A DNA stretch of 64,000 nt from JAICJR01 sp963848495. Lineage in GTDB: Bacteria; Actinomycetota; Thermoleophilia; Solirubrobacterales; Thermoleophilaceae. The stretch lies in contig CAWKDV010000003.1 of NCBI GenBank assembly GCA_963848495.1, positions 1 through 64,000 on the forward strand, in the 5' to 3' direction. Shown here piece after piece: positions 63,294 to 64,000 of this stretch (its first letter is position 1; every line of letters starts with the position of its first letter). The position numbers and the translations under genes are program-made. Under the pieces are notes generated by a model that searched no databases, had not been told where the DNA came from, and saw only the letters and a program-made list of their open reading frames with translations.

Positions 63294-64000
63294 ATGCGCA
63301 GGGTCATCATCCTCGGCTCGACCGGCTCGATCGGCACGCAGGCGCTCGACGTCGTCGAGCGCGTCCCGCGACCTGCAGGTCGTGGGCCTCGCCGCCGCGC
63401 GCAACTTCGAGCCGCTGATCGAGCAGGCGCGGCATCACCGCGTGGAGCGCGTCGCGCTCGCCGATGAGACCGCCGCCGCCAGGGCCTCCGAGCTGTGGGC
63501 CGACGGCCAGGTGCTCGGCGGGGCCGAGGGCCTGATCGAGCTGATCACCGACACCGACTGCGACCTGGTGCTGAACGGCCTGATGGGCTCGGCGGGGCTC
63601 GGCCCGACGATCGCCGCCCTGGGCGAGGGCATCGACCTCGCTCTGGCCAACAAGGAGAGCCTGGTGGTGGGCGGCGAGCTCGTCACCGCGCTGGCCGAGG
63701 CCACCGGCGCGCGCATCATCCCGGTGGACAGCGAGCACTCGGCGCTGTTCCAGCTGATCTCAAGCGAGAGCCCGGGCACGATCGACCGCTTGGTGCTCAC
63801 CGCCTCGGGCGGCCCCTTCCGCGGCCGCAGCCAGGCCGATCTGGCCCGCGTGAGCATCGACGAGGCGCTCGCCCACCCGACCTGGGACATGGGCGGCAAG
63901 ATCACGATCGACTCGGCGACCTTGATGAACAAGGGCCTCGAGCTGATCGAGGCGCGGCACCTGTTCGGCGTGGACTACGACCGCATCGACGTGGTCGTGC
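63294..64000 (+). CDS. dxr: 1-deoxy-D-xylulose 5-phosphate reductoisomerase, frameshifted and cut by window edge
   Basis: NADPH-dependent enzyme of the MEP isoprenoid pathway, supplying precursors for UppS. Starts RRVIILGSTGSIGTQALDVV; after a +1 break in the CCC at 63365-63367 it continues DLQVVGLAAARNFEPLIEQA, then LNGLMGSAGLGPTIAAL, LALANKESLVVGGELV, PVDSEHSALFQLI and SATLMNKGLELIEARHLFGV (Mn and substrate motifs). About 235 residues of an expected ~385 are present. Removing one C restores the frame. Confidence 0.93.

Overview
The window is GC-rich, gene-dense bacterial chromosome from a high-GC actinobacterium. The 16S rRNA sequence, the short-form HisG with HisZ, F420-type (Ddn-like) protein, MurA with an Asp in place of the catalytic Cys, SepF, and the menaquinone genes fit class Thermoleophilia (Solirubrobacterales/Gaiellales-like). 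That placement is inference from gene content and my reading of the 16S, not a tree. About twenty genes carry a TANNNT -10 box 6 to 9 bases before the start codon, so leaderless transcription appears to be the default here.

Layout. 1-4074: divergent menB (cut by the window edge) and menE, a cluster of three small exported proteins, and an arginase-family enzyme. 4130-7957: ilvC, a class V aminotransferase and serA (branched-chain and serine synthesis). 8028-9999: a collagen-like exported protein and an ECF sigma factor fused to its zinc-finger anti-sigma domain. 10011-24579: quinone reductase, leuA behind a Leu-rich leader peptide, Fe-ADH, small membrane proteins, acyl-CoA ligase, an XRE-cupin regulator leading leuC-leuD-methyltransferase-leuB-ilvE, then cimA and a DegT aminotransferase. 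24572-31167: epimerase, argH, mpg, a class A PBP and tyrS.

31168-37430: one rrn operon (16S-23S-5S, no tRNA in the spacer) with long processing stems and a terminator. Its 23S gene is interrupted at the E. coli U1917/A1918 junction in helix 69 by a 736-bp group I intron whose LAGLIDADG endonuclease gene is broken by an 8-bp tandem duplication. 37534-43037: mixed small enzymes and HD-domain proteins. 43150-50023: murA followed by hisZGDBHA and hisF. 50506-64000: cca, pgeF, yggS, sepF, proC, yggT, DUF167, lspA, rluD, then rpsB-tsf-pyrH-frr-uppS-cdsA, an ACT protein, a degenerate histidine-kinase-like protein and dxr (cut by the window edge).

Cross-cutting signals. (1) Six intergenic or gene-end sites hold arrays of 7-bp tandem repeats, a different heptamer at each site, four of them arranged as inverted pairs. 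(2) Eight net +1 frameshifts (XRE-cupin, leuC twice, methyltransferase twice, rluD, rpsB tail, dxr) are each repaired by removing one base, which suggests insertion errors in the assembly. (3) Convergent neighbours repeatedly overlap at their 3' ends. No CRISPR, prophage or IS element was seen.
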